DNA from: JAOUEA01 sp035249905
GTDB taxonomy: Bacteria > Actinomycetota > UBA4738 > HRBIN12
Length of the DNA stretch: 49,263 bases
Direction of reading: 5' to 3'
NCBI GenBank assembly: GCA_035249905.1
Contig: DATFFT010000085.1
Location: forward strand, 1-49,263
In this document: positions 25,328 through 33,706 of the stretch, piece after piece
Numbering within the stretch: the stretch's first letter is position 1
Layout of the letters: each line of letters opens with the position of its first letter
Program-made: the position numbers and the translations under genes
Notes under the pieces: model-generated
Seen by the model: only the letters and a program-made list of their open reading frames with translations
Told to the model about the DNA's origin: nothing
Database searches by the model: none

Positions 25328-28300
25328 CTACCCCTTGACGGTGTCGACGTCGGGGACCTTGACGAACAGGTCGTCCGCCGAGGTATCCAGCTCGGCGATC
25401 TCGCCGTATCGCAGGTAGACCGCCGGGACCACGACGAGGCTCAGCAGCGCCGTCGTGACGAGCCCGCCCAGGATCACGGCGGCCATCGGCCCGACGATCT
25501 CGAACCCCGCCGATCCCCCGCTCACGACGAAGGGGATGAGCGCGGCGGCCGATGCGAGCACGGTCGTCAGGATCGGGACGAGTCGTTCGCGCGTTCCTCG
25601 CACCACGAGGTCCGCACCGAACTCGCCACCTTCGCGCTGCAGCTGCTGGTAGTGGCGGATGAGGACGACGACGATGCGAACCGCGAGTCCCATCACCGCG
25701 ACGAACCCCGCGACGGATCCGAGGGTCACCTCACCGCCGTCGATCAATGCGGCCACGGCGCCACCGGAGAGCGCCATCGGCAAGGCTAGGAAGGCGAGCA
25801 GAGCCAGGCGCCAGCTCGCGAACGCGGCCTGCAGCAGCAGGAAGACCGCGATCAGCGCCGCGACGGCGACCGCGATCACGCGCGAGCGTGCCGCGGCGTC
25901 CTCCTCGAAACCACCCAGAACCGTGGCGTGGTGCTCGAGGGGGAACTGGACCTGACCGAGGGCAGCCTCGACGTCGGCCGCCACCGCGCCCACGTCACGT
26001 CCGGCGACACCGGCGGCAACGTCGACGTAGGACTCGACCGACTCGTGACGGATCACCGCCTCGTTCGGCACGATCCGAACCTCGGCGACCTGGCCGAGCG
26101 GCACGAGGCCGTCGGCCGGCGTGTCGATCAGCAGGTTCTCGACGTCGGCCTCGGTCTCACGGATCTCGGGCACCCCCCAGACGGCGACATCGAACACCTT
26201 CTGCTCCTCGAAGAGGTTCCCGACCACGAGACCCGACAGCAGGGTCGTCGCCGCGCGGCGAACATCTCCCGGAGCAAGGCCGACGCTCTCCGCCTCCTCG
26301 ATGATGGGCTCGACCTCGATCGTCGGCTCGTCTGCGGGAAGGTCGGCCCGCGCGTTCTCGACCCCGTCGATGCCGGCGATGGCCTCCCGCACCTCCTGAG
26401 CCTTGTCTTCCAGGATCGCCTGGTCCTGGCCGTAGATCCTGACGACGATCTCGTCGCTCCCCCTGCCCAGCACGTCGGTGATCCGCTGCTCGGAGTACGT
26501 CAGCACGTCGTTCGTGACGTCGGGAAGACCGCCGGCTACGGACTCGATCGCGCCGACCGTGTCGCCGTAGTCGGCGTCGGCGTCGACGCTGACCCACACC
26601 TCTGCGGAGTTGACGTTCACGATCTGGTCCGACTGCACGGCGCGACCGACATGCGCCCCCACGTCCTCGATGCCGGGCAATGACCGGAGCTCGTCGACGG
26701 CTTGAGCCGTGATCGCGTCCATCCGCTGAAGCGACGTCCCTGGGGCGGCATCCAGGCGCACGACCACGTCGCGCTCCTGGAGGACCGGGCGCATCGACTG
26801 GTCGAGGAACGGCAACGCCACGAGGCCTGCCAGGACGAAGACGCCGAAGACGGCGAACGCGGGGCCGACCTTCGGTACGATGCGGCCGGCCGTGCCGTCG
26901 TAGCGCTTGCGGAGCCAACGCCCCGTGAGCGACTCGCGAGGCTCGTGTTTCGCATGGCCCAGGAGCATCATGCCGAGCGCCGGCGTAACGGTGACGGCCA
27001 CGACGATGGACGCCACGATCGCGAGCAGATACGTGGTCGCGATCTCAGGCAGGAATGCTCCGGCCTCGCCCTCCATGAAGAAGGCGGGCAGCAGGACCGC
27101 GGCGACGATAAGCGTCGCGAAGAGGATGGCGCTCCGCATCTGGATCGCCCCCTCGATGACGACCTGCCAGGCCGGCGTGCCGTCGCCCTCCGCATGGTGG
27201 CGACGGATCCGCTGCGCCACGTTGTCGATGTCGATGACCGCGTCGTCGATCAACACGATCAAGGCCATCACCAAGCCGGCCAGGACCATCGTGTTCACCG
27301 TCGTCTCGGTGATATACAGGACGAGCCAGGCGGCGCCGAGCGACATCAAGATCGCCACCGCGCCGACGAGGGCGCTCCGCCACTCGAAGAAGAGCGCACC
27401 GAGCACCAGGAGCAGCAGTATCGCGCCGATCAGCGCGGCGCGTCCGAGGTTGTCGAACGACGTGTCGATGAACTCGGCCGGACGGTAGATCGACGTGTCC
27501 ATCTGGAGACCGGGGAGGCCGGGCGAGAGCTCGTCGAGCGCCCCGTCGATCCCGTCGGCCACCCGAGGCGTGTTGGCGTCGGGGAACTTCTCGATCACGA
27601 GCAGCAGGCACTCGCCGTCGGAGCAGAGAGCGTCGCCGATCAGCGGCTGGTGGTCCTCGACGACGTCGGTGACGTCACCCAGGGCGAGCGCAGAACCGCC
27701 GGTTGCGACCTCGCCCTGCGGATCCTCGATCGGCACCTGCCCCAGCTCTTCGGGTGTCGAGATCGCCTGTTCGTGGAAGATGTGGAGCCTCTCGTTCAGG
27801 GTGTCGATGAACCCACCCGTGCCGGGCGACGACGCTTCGAGGAAGGACAGCGGTGACACTTCCAGGGCGTTGCCGGCCGTCCTGATCACCTGGTTGAGCG
27901 TCACGTCCGCGTCGGCGAGACGCTGCGGATCGACGAGGACCTGCAGCTGGCGATCACGGAAGCCCCATGTCGAGACGTTCGCCACACCTTCGACGCCGAG
28001 CAGCCGCGGGGTGATCACCCATTTGGACAGGATGGACATCTCGATCGGCGAGAGCTCGTCCGACGACAGCTTCACCATCGCTACCCGGGAGGTCGATGAC
28101 ACGGGCTGGATCATCTGCGGCGGCTTCGCGACCTGCGGGAGACCCGCTGCCGCGACCGCCTGGGTGAGGCGCTCCGCGACGACCTGGCGAGCATCGAGGA
28201 CGTCGGTGCCCGGCTCGAAGGTCATGACCACCGAGGAGAGCCCCGGCAGCGAGACCGACTCGATCTCATCGAGGAACGCGATCCCCACGAGCAGGTCCTG

Positions 28301-28510
28301 CTCGAGAGGAACGGTGATCAGCTCCTCCACCTCTTCGGCGGACAGACCGAGCGCCTCCGTCTGGACCTCGACGGTCGGCTTCTGGAATTCGGGCAGGATG
28401 TCCGTCTGGGCGTTGTCGAGCTGCAGGACGCCGTAGACCAGCAACCCGACGGCCACGGCGATCACCAAACGACGGAACTTGATGCTCGAACCGACGATCC
28501 ACCGCATCAT
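25328..28510 (-). CDS. RND-family efflux pump (pump 2)
   Basis: This 1060-residue RND transporter is similar in layout to its neighbour, with an almost matching N-terminus (RWIVGSSIKF versus RWIVGSSLKF). The TM4 motif is IVLIDDAVIDIDN with D422/D423. TM10 reads AVRIVVVLI and lacks the Arg-Asn-Gly seen in pump 1, so the proton-relay region differs. The ATG at 28510 is chosen because GGAGG lies ten bases upstream and the N-terminus then aligns with pump 1; a longer frame to 28555 adds a polar leader. It is the first gene of the leftward operon and is divergent from the response regulator. Confidence 0.87.
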   Translation of the reverse strand: MMRWIVGSSIKFRRLVIAVAVGLLVYGVLQLDNAQTDILPEFQKPTVEVQTEALGLSAEEVEELITVPLEQDLLVGIAFLDEIESVSLPGLSSVVMTFEPGTDVLDARQVVAERLTQAVAAAGLPQVAKPPQMIQPVSSTSRVAMVKLSSDELSPIEMSILSKWVITPRLLGVEGVANVSTWGFRDRQLQVLVDPQRLADADVTLNQVIRTAGNALEVSPLSFLEASSPGTGGFIDTLNERLHIFHEQAISTPEELGQVPIEDPQGEVATGGSALALGDVTDVVEDHQPLIGDALCSDGECLLLVIEKFPDANTPRVADGIDGALDELSPGLPGLQMDTSIYRPAEFIDTSFDNLGRAALIGAILLLLVLGALFFEWRSALVGAVAILMSLGAAWLVLYITETTVNTMVLAGLVMALIVLIDDAVIDIDNVAQRIRRHHAEGDGTPAWQVVIEGAIQMRSAILFATLIVAAVLLPAFFMEGEAGAFLPEIATTYLLAIVASIVVAVTVTPALGMMLLGHAKHEPRESLTGRWLRKRYDGTAGRIVPKVGPAFAVFGVFVLAGLVALPFLDQSMRPVLQERDVVVRLDAAPGTSLQRMDAITAQAVDELRSLPGIEDVGAHVGRAVQSDQIVNVNSAEVWVSVDADADYGDTVGAIESVAGGLPDVTNDVLTYSEQRITDVLGRGSDEIVVRIYGQDQAILEDKAQEVREAIAGIDGVENARADLPADEPTIEVEPIIEEAESVGLAPGDVRRAATTLLSGLVVGNLFEEQKVFDVAVWGVPEIRETEADVENLLIDTPADGLVPLGQVAEVRIVPNEAVIRHESVESYVDVAAGVAGRDVGAVAADVEAALGQVQFPLEHHATVLGGFEEDAAARSRVIAVAVAALIAVFLLLQAAFASWRLALLAFLALPMALSGGAVAALIDGGEVTLGSVAGFVAVMGLAVRIVVVLIRHYQQLQREGGEFGADLVVRGTRERLVPILTTVLASAAALIPFVVSGGSAGFEIVGPMAAVILGGLVTTALLSLVVVPAVYLRYGEIAELDTSADDLFVKVPDVDTVKG

Positions 28511-28698
28511 GGCTGTGCGACCTCCGCGAGTTGGTCCGGGAAGTTCCCCCGGCATCGACGAGATTGGCTCCGGTCCGCGACTGACGCGCCGGGATGGTCT
28601 GCATCCGTCATCCGGGAAGGATCGATCGGCAGGGATCCTGAAGGGTCTGCACCGCAGCGCCTATCTCGTAGACCCATCGGCCTCGATCCGACGGACGA

Positions 28699-28727
28699 AC
28701 ACATGGGCCGACCGTACGCCCATGTGT
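28699..28727. promoter_or_regulatory. Inverted-repeat operator candidate
   Basis: ACACATGGGC (28699–28708) and its exact complement GCCCATGTGT (28718–28727) are separated by nine bases. The arms are centre-to-centre about two helical turns apart, as expected for a dimeric regulator. It lies between the pump operon and the response-regulator gene, so the OmpR-type protein encoded at 28892 is the natural candidate to bind. Confidence 0.5.
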
Positions 28728-28878
28728 GTCGAGAGCGCAACCCCTAGACCTACATCCTTCGGCCTATTTGCGGTGGATCGGTCGAAGGCCATGCTAACGC
28801 CTACGTCGCGGGCGGGCCGAAGCCCGAGTGACGGGGTGCAGCTTCCCACATCGTGGCTGAAGGCTCGCTGAAGACAGG

Positions 28879-28884
28879 CATAAT
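28879..28884 (+). promoter_or_regulatory. -10 box, probably leaderless promoter of response regulator
   Basis: CATAAT ends eight bases before the ATG at 28892. With a normal -10 spacing, transcription would begin within one base of the start codon. No good Shine-Dalgarno sequence lies between, so a leaderless transcript is likely. No clear -35 hexamer is seen. Confidence 0.5.
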
Positions 28885-28891
28885 TGCACCC

Positions 28892-29566
28892 ATGAGACTG
28901 CTGGTTGTGGAAGACGAACGGGCCCTGGCCGCGGGCCTCAAGCGCGGGCTCGAGGCCGAGGGCTTCGCGGCCGACGTGGCGCTGAACGGCACCGACGGCC
29001 TCTGGATGGCCCGCGAGAACTCTTACGACGCGATCCTGCTGGACATCTTGCTTCCCGGCATGAACGGGTTCGAGGTGTGCGCGACCTTGCGGAAGGAGGA
29101 GAACTGGACCCCGATCCTCATGTTGACGGCCAAGGAAGGGGATCTCGACCAGGCCGAGGCGCTCGATCTCGGAGCCGACGACTACCTCACCAAGCCGTTC
29201 TCATTCGTGGTGCTCCTGGCGCATCTGCGGGCGTTGATCCGACGCGGCGCTCCCGCACGACCGGTTGTCTTGGAGGTCGGCGACCTGCGGTTCGATCCGG
29301 GATCGCGGCGCGCGTCCCGAGGTGAGACCGAACTCGACCTGACGGCCAGGGAGGCCTCGATCCTGGAATATCTGATGCGCCACGAGGACGCGGTTCTCTC
29401 GAAGAACGAGATCCTGTCCAACGTCTGGGACTACGACTTCGAGGGCGACCTCAACATCGTGGAGGTGTACGTGGGGCACCTGCGCAACAAGATCGACCGC
29501 CCGTTCGGGCGGGAAACCCTACAGACGATCCGTGGGGCGGGGTACCGTCTCGCCGACGACGGCTGA
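28892..29566 (+). CDS. OmpR/PhoB-family response regulator
   Basis: The 224-residue regulator has an N-terminal receiver domain with the acidic pair in VVEDE, phosphoacceptor D51 (LLDILLPG), a switch Thr in MLTAKEGD and Lys in YLTKPF. The C-terminal half is an OmpR-type winged helix with LTAREASILEYLMRHEDAVLSKNEIL and VEVYVGHLRNKID…IRGAGYRL. It is followed 15 bases later by its kinase and is divergent from the RND operon, which it probably controls. An open extension to 28853 adds 13 residues before the receiver and is unlikely given the -10 box just upstream of the ATG. Confidence 0.93.
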   Translation: MRLLVVEDERALAAGLKRGLEAEGFAADVALNGTDGLWMARENSYDAILLDILLPGMNGFEVCATLRKEENWTPILMLTAKEGDLDQAEALDLGADDYLTKPFSFVVLLAHLRALIRRGAPARPVVLEVGDLRFDPGSRRASRGETELDLTAREASILEYLMRHEDAVLSKNEILSNVWDYDFEGDLNIVEVYVGHLRNKIDRPFGRETLQTIRGAGYRLADDG

Positions 29567-29581
29567 TCGGAGACGGCCACG

Positions 29582-30946
29582 ATGCGACTTCGCCGCGTGA
29601 CTGCGGGGGTTCGCGTCCGCACGACCTTGACGGCCGTGCTGGTGGTGGGGACGGCGCTCGTCCTGGCGACCGTGGCCCTGGAGCTGAGGCTCCGGGACCA
29701 GCTCACCGCCGGTATCGAGGACGCCGCGTTCCTCACGGCCGAGAGCATCGCGGGAACCATCATGCAGGGCACGATCCCGCCGGTGATCGATACCGGTGAT
29801 CTGGACGACGAGTTCGTGCAGGTCGTCGACGCGGCCGGAGCCGTCGTGTCGACGACCGAGAATCTCGGCGGGCGGGCCGTGGTCGCCGAGCTCGAGGACG
29901 ACGAGAGCATCGTGATCGCGGACCTGCCCTTCGAAGACGGCGAGGGCGATTTCCTCGTGGTCGCGGTCACCGCATCGACGGACGAGGGCATCCGTAAGAT
30001 CTTGGTCGGTCGAGCCCTCGAGCCGGTGGGTGAATCCACGGGAGCCGTGGCAGGGCTCCTCGTCGTCGGCATCCCGCTGTTGCTCGTCGTGGTCGGAGCG
30101 GTGACATGGACCGTCGTCGGGCGGGCCCTGGCCCCGGTGGAGTCGATCCGCAGCGAGGTGCAGACCATCTCCGGCGACCGGCTGAGTCGACGGGTGCCCG
30201 TGCCGAACGCCGACGACGAGATCGCACATCTCGCGAAGACGATGAACGTCATGCTCGACCGTCTCGAGGAGGGACGGGACCGCCAGCGGCGTCTGGTCTC
30301 CGACGCCTCCCACGAGCTGCGCTCACCGCTCGCGGTGATCCGTCAGTACGCTGAGGTCGCCCTCGCTCACCCCGCAGATTCGGACGTGGAGGAACTCGCG
30401 GAGGTCGTGCTCGCGGAGGATCTCCGGCTGCAGCGGATGGTGGACGATCTCTTGCTCTTGACACGCATCGACGAGGGCACGCTGACATTGCGCCACTCGG
30501 AGGTCGACCTCGACGACATCGTGCTCGAGGAGGCGTCGCGACTGCGTGCTTCCGAGATCGATCGCCGGATCGACAGCAGAGCCGTCTCGGCCGGCCGCAT
30601 CCATGGCGACGCAGCCCATCTCGAGCGTCTCGTCCGCAACCTCATCGACAACGCGATCCGTCACTCCGACACCACGGTGACGCTCTCCCTCAGGGAGGCC
30701 GGGCCGGAGGTCGTGTTCACCGTCGACGACGACGGCCCGGGCATCGCTCCGGTCGATCGGAAGCGGGTCTTCGAGCGATTCGAGCGATTGGAGGAATCCC
30801 GCGACCGCGACTCGGGGGGGACGGGACTCGGCCTCTCGATCGTGCAGGAGATCGCGCATGCGCACCATGCCAGCGTGACGGTCGACGACGCGTCGACCGG
30901 AGGCGCCCGGCTCGAGGTGCGCTTCCCCCGAAAGGGTCAGGGATAG
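29582..30946 (+). CDS. Sensor histidine kinase, two-TM with HAMP
   Basis: This 454-residue kinase pairs with the preceding response regulator. TM1 is at about 14–34 and TM2 at about 155–180, enclosing an acidic extracytoplasmic sensor of about 120 residues. A HAMP linker follows TM2. The phosphorylated His is H244 in SDASHELRSPL. The ATPase domain shows RNLIDNAIRHS (N box), DDDGPGIAP (G1), the FERFER F-box and GGTGLGLSIV (G2). A GGAG lies a little upstream of the ATG. Context suggests that it senses an envelope signal linked to the divergent RND operon; the ligand is unknown. Confidence 0.92.
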   Translation: MRLRRVTAGVRVRTTLTAVLVVGTALVLATVALELRLRDQLTAGIEDAAFLTAESIAGTIMQGTIPPVIDTGDLDDEFVQVVDAAGAVVSTTENLGGRAVVAELEDDESIVIADLPFEDGEGDFLVVAVTASTDEGIRKILVGRALEPVGESTGAVAGLLVVGIPLLLVVVGAVTWTVVGRALAPVESIRSEVQTISGDRLSRRVPVPNADDEIAHLAKTMNVMLDRLEEGRDRQRRLVSDASHELRSPLAVIRQYAEVALAHPADSDVEELAEVVLAEDLRLQRMVDDLLLLTRIDEGTLTLRHSEVDLDDIVLEEASRLRASEIDRRIDSRAVSAGRIHGDAAHLERLVRNLIDNAIRHSDTTVTLSLREAGPEVVFTVDDDGPGIAPVDRKRVFERFERLEESRDRDSGGTGLGLSIVQEIAHAHHASVTVDDASTGGARLEVRFPRKGQG

Positions 30947-30970
30947 CGGAACCGAAGCTGGCTGCAGGCG

Positions 30971-31387
30971 CTACTCGAACACCCACCAGTAGCCGACGGC
31001 GCCGTCCTCGCGGTCGCCGCCGGCGCCGTCGTAGAGCCGTTTGGCCGCGGCGTTCCCGGCGTCGGTGAACAGCCACATCTTCTCGTGACCCTTCCCGCGG
31101 GCGAACGAGACGAACGCCTCGAGCAGCTCGCGGCCCAGACCGTCTCGCCGGTACGGCTCGACCGCGCCCACGTCGTAGAGCACGATCATCCAGAACCCGT
31201 CGGGACGGAAGAGCTCGTAGCCGTAGGCGCAGCCCACGACGACGTCGTCGTCGACCGCGACGAACGCATGCGAATGCGGATCGCGAAGGAACATCTCGGG
31301 CGCCGGCGATGACCGTCCCTTGAGAACCTGGATGCCGGCGTCGAGCAGCTCGACATCGTCGGGTTCGAGCTTGCGGATGTCGACCAC
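30971..31387 (-). CDS. GNAT-family N-acetyltransferase
   Basis: This 138-residue acetyltransferase starts with GTG. It has the GNAT core: VAVDDDVVVGCAYGYEL, then the acetyl-CoA-binding motif VEPYRRDGLGRELLEAF (R/Q-x-x-G-x-G/A), and a C-terminal DAGNAAAKRLYDGAGG. The overall pattern resembles the AAC(3)-I aminoglycoside acetyltransferase group, but the same pattern also occurs in many general GNATs, so antibiotic modification is not claimed. It is convergent with the kinase gene and starts 70 bases after the end of the sugar-region operon on the same strand. Confidence 0.82.
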   Translation of the reverse strand: MVDIRKLEPDDVELLDAGIQVLKGRSSPAPEMFLRDPHSHAFVAVDDDVVVGCAYGYELFRPDGFWMIVLYDVGAVEPYRRDGLGRELLEAFVSFARGKGHEKMWLFTDAGNAAAKRLYDGAGGDREDGAVGYWWVFE

Positions 31388-31457
31388 GACGACCCAGCGT
31401 ACGCCCCGAGCGCGTTCGGTCGGTGTCGGGTTCGAGGACCCGCTCGCCGATGCGGTC

Positions 31458-32609
31458 CTACGGCTCCGGAAGCTCGAACCTCGTTCGGAGCTCCTGGGTC
31501 CGGCCGGTGGACGACGCGCGGTAACCGGCCTCGACGATCTCGATCACGTGACGCGCGTGCTCGGGGGTGACCGGCGTCGGTGTGCCGTCGGCGACGAGCC
31601 CGACGAGCTGCATGATGTCCTCGAAGACGTGGGCCTCGGGGATCTCGCGGTGGGGGCCCACGACGTGTGGGAGCACGCGCATCTGCGCGTCCCAGTCCCA
31701 GGTGGGGGCGTCGGTCGTGAGCTCCCGGCCCTCGAACTCGATCGGCTCGCCGTCGAGGAGCAGTCCGGAGATCGTTCCCTCGGTTCCGAAGTAGATGCCG
31801 GCCCCGAAGTCGTCGATCACGGTCCCGGCCGCCGCACCGTAGACGACGATCTGCACCCCGTCGCCGAAGCCCACCACCAGCACGGTGTTGTCGTCGACCT
31901 CCGTCACGATCTCCTCGCCGAGGAACATGCGGCTCGGCACGACCGTGCCCGAGAGACCGGTCACGCGCTCGGCCGGACCCAGCACGCTGGTGAGCTGATG
32001 CAGCGCGTAGACCGCGACGTCGTACATCGGCCCGCCCCCCGGCGCGCGGAAGTACCAGCTCGGGTTCGCCGGGAGACCGCCGGGCACCGAGGTCCGCTCC
32101 GCCTCCTCGTCCTGCTCGTGGTACCGGCCGAGGGAGCAGCCGCAGATGCCCCATGCCAGCCGTCCGATCGCGCCGCCGGCGACCAACCGTCGGATCGCCG
32201 TGAGTTGCGGACGAAGCACCTCACCGGGCGATGCGACCAGCCGCAACCCCCGAGCCGCGGCGAGCTCGATCAAGGCATCTGCCTCCGCCACGGTCGTGGA
32301 CATCGTCTTGTTGACGTGCACGTGCTTGCCGGCCTGGAGGGCGGCCGTCGCCTGATCGAAGTGCAACCCGATGGGCGATGCGATCGTCACCGCGTCGACC
32401 GCCGGGTCGGCGAGCAACTGCTCGAGCGTCTCGTAGGCCGCGGCGATCCCGAAGAGCTCCGCCGACGCCTCCGCCCGGCCCGGCGCCGGATCGCAGACCG
32501 CCGCCAGGCGGACCCGGTCGTGCACGTCGTCCTGGCTCAGGTGAGGAAGGATCCCCCGCTGAGCGATCATGCCCGCTCCCACCACACCGATGCCGACACG
32601 GTCGCTCAC
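31458..32609 (-). CDS. Gfo/Idh/MocA-family dehydrogenase with NKT in place of EKP
   Basis: This 383-residue NAD(P)-dependent oxidoreductase acts on sugars or polyols. The Rossmann motif is GVVGAGMIA (about 8–16), and the C-terminal alpha/beta domain carries YDVAVYALHQL, the usual D…H element. The family's E-K-P motif reads N100-K101-T102 here, so the catalytic Lys is kept but its flanks are changed. The GTG at 32609 is chosen because GGAGG lies five bases upstream and the codon overlaps the previous stop by GTGA. It is the last gene of the bicupin–ROK–dehydrogenase operon. The substrate is unknown. Confidence 0.88.
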   Translation of the reverse strand: MSDRVGIGVVGAGMIAQRGILPHLSQDDVHDRVRLAAVCDPAPGRAEASAELFGIAAAYETLEQLLADPAVDAVTIASPIGLHFDQATAALQAGKHVHVNKTMSTTVAEADALIELAAARGLRLVASPGEVLRPQLTAIRRLVAGGAIGRLAWGICGCSLGRYHEQDEEAERTSVPGGLPANPSWYFRAPGGGPMYDVAVYALHQLTSVLGPAERVTGLSGTVVPSRMFLGEEIVTEVDDNTVLVVGFGDGVQIVVYGAAAGTVIDDFGAGIYFGTEGTISGLLLDGEPIEFEGRELTTDAPTWDWDAQMRVLPHVVGPHREIPEAHVFEDIMQLVGLVADGTPTPVTPEHARHVIEIVEAGYRASSTGRTQELRTRFELPEP

Positions 32610-33706
32610 GGGTTCCTCCCCCATCGGTCCTGGTCGAACCGGAAGGTACCGCCGATGGGGACGGATGTTCCCGAGACCGCCGATACCCCCGCCGCCTCGA
32701 GGATCTCGAGGACGTGGATCGCGTGGTCGGCCGAAGCCAGCGGGGTCCCCCCGTGGGCGATGCATCCCAGCAGATGCTCGACGCCGAGGACGTGATCCGG
32801 CCCTCCCTCGGGCCGCTCGGCGGCGACCGGGATCTCCCGCCACTCGCCGGACGCATCGAGCAGGTGCAGTGGCGCGGCCACGTCGAGCAGGTCGAGCGAG
32901 ATCGTGCCCCGCTCCCCCATCAGCTCGAGCTCGCCGGCCCGCGTGCCGTGGGATGTGAAGTTCGCCTCGACGGTACCGAGGGTCCTGTCGCCGAGCTCGA
33001 GCGCAACCGTCCAGGCGTCGTCGACCTCGATCGGAACGTGGCGTCCGGCGTACGGCCCCCCCGTGATGTCGAAGCCGTCGGCGCTGCGGATGCTCATCGC
33101 CGAGACGCGGCGAGCGGGGCCGAGCAGGCCGGTGATCGCATGGAGCGGGTAGACGCCGAGGTCGACCAGCGGGCCCGCGCCGGGCACGAAGAACGGGGTG
33201 GGGTCCGAGTCGTATCCCGGCCATGGCGGCACGCCTCCGTACCCGAGCCCTCGCACCGTATGTACCGGTCCGATATCGCCCGATGCCAGCAGCTCACCGG
33301 CCGATCGCACCTGGGGGAACAGGAGCACGCTCGGTGCCGCCACCAGCACGAGACCGCGGCCGCGCGCGAGATCGCGCAGCTCCGTCGCCGCGGCGATCGA
33401 CATCGCGAGCGGTTTCTCGGAGTACACGTGGTGGCCGGCTTCGAGGGCCGTCCGAGTCGTCGCCTCGTGTGCTTGGATCGGGGTCAGGTTCACGGTCGCG
33501 TCGATCTCGATGTCGTCGTTCATCCGCGACTGATCGGTGAACCAGGGCACGCCGAGGTCCTCGGCGACCGTCCGGGCGCGTTCCTCTCCCCGGCCGCAGA
33601 CCGCCACGATCTCCGCCCGGTCCTCGAGCCGATGGAACTCGGGCAGGTAGTCGCGGCCGGCGACGTCGCCGGGGCCGAGGATCGCGATCCGGATGCGATC
33701 GCTCAT
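32606..33706 (-). CDS. Gfo/Idh/MocA-family dehydrogenase
   Basis: This 366-residue sugar or polyol dehydrogenase has Rossmann motif AILGPGDVAG and an intact SEKP element in HHVYSEKPLAM. The C-terminal domain has PLVDLGVYPLHAITGLLGP, which supplies the substrate-side Asp and His. It overlaps the ROK kinase stop and the next dehydrogenase start by four bases each, so the three are translationally coupled. The two adjacent dehydrogenases differ at the E-K-P motif and may catalyse successive or opposite redox steps, as in sugar epimerisation pathways. The substrate is unknown. Confidence 0.9.
   Translation of the reverse strand: MSDRIRIAILGPGDVAGRDYLPEFHRLEDRAEIVAVCGRGEERARTVAEDLGVPWFTDQSRMNDDIEIDATVNLTPIQAHEATTRTALEAGHHVYSEKPLAMSIAAATELRDLARGRGLVLVAAPSVLLFPQVRSAGELLASGDIGPVHTVRGLGYGGVPPWPGYDSDPTPFFVPGAGPLVDLGVYPLHAITGLLGPARRVSAMSIRSADGFDITGGPYAGRHVPIEVDDAWTVALELGDRTLGTVEANFTSHGTRAGELELMGERGTISLDLLDVAAPLHLLDASGEWREIPVAAERPEGGPDHVLGVEHLLGCIAHGGTPLASADHAIHVLEILEAAGVSAVSGTSVPIGGTFRFDQDRWGRNP

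Larger units (their letters stand above)
28511..28891. other. Intergenic regulatory region between RND operon and two-component genes
   Basis: This 381-base gap lies between divergent genes. It contains a perfect 10-bp inverted repeat at 28699–28727 and a -10 element immediately before the response regulator. A short GC-rich palindrome near 28814–28830 is also present. No coding frame with a convincing start and codon pattern was seen. Confidence 0.6.
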
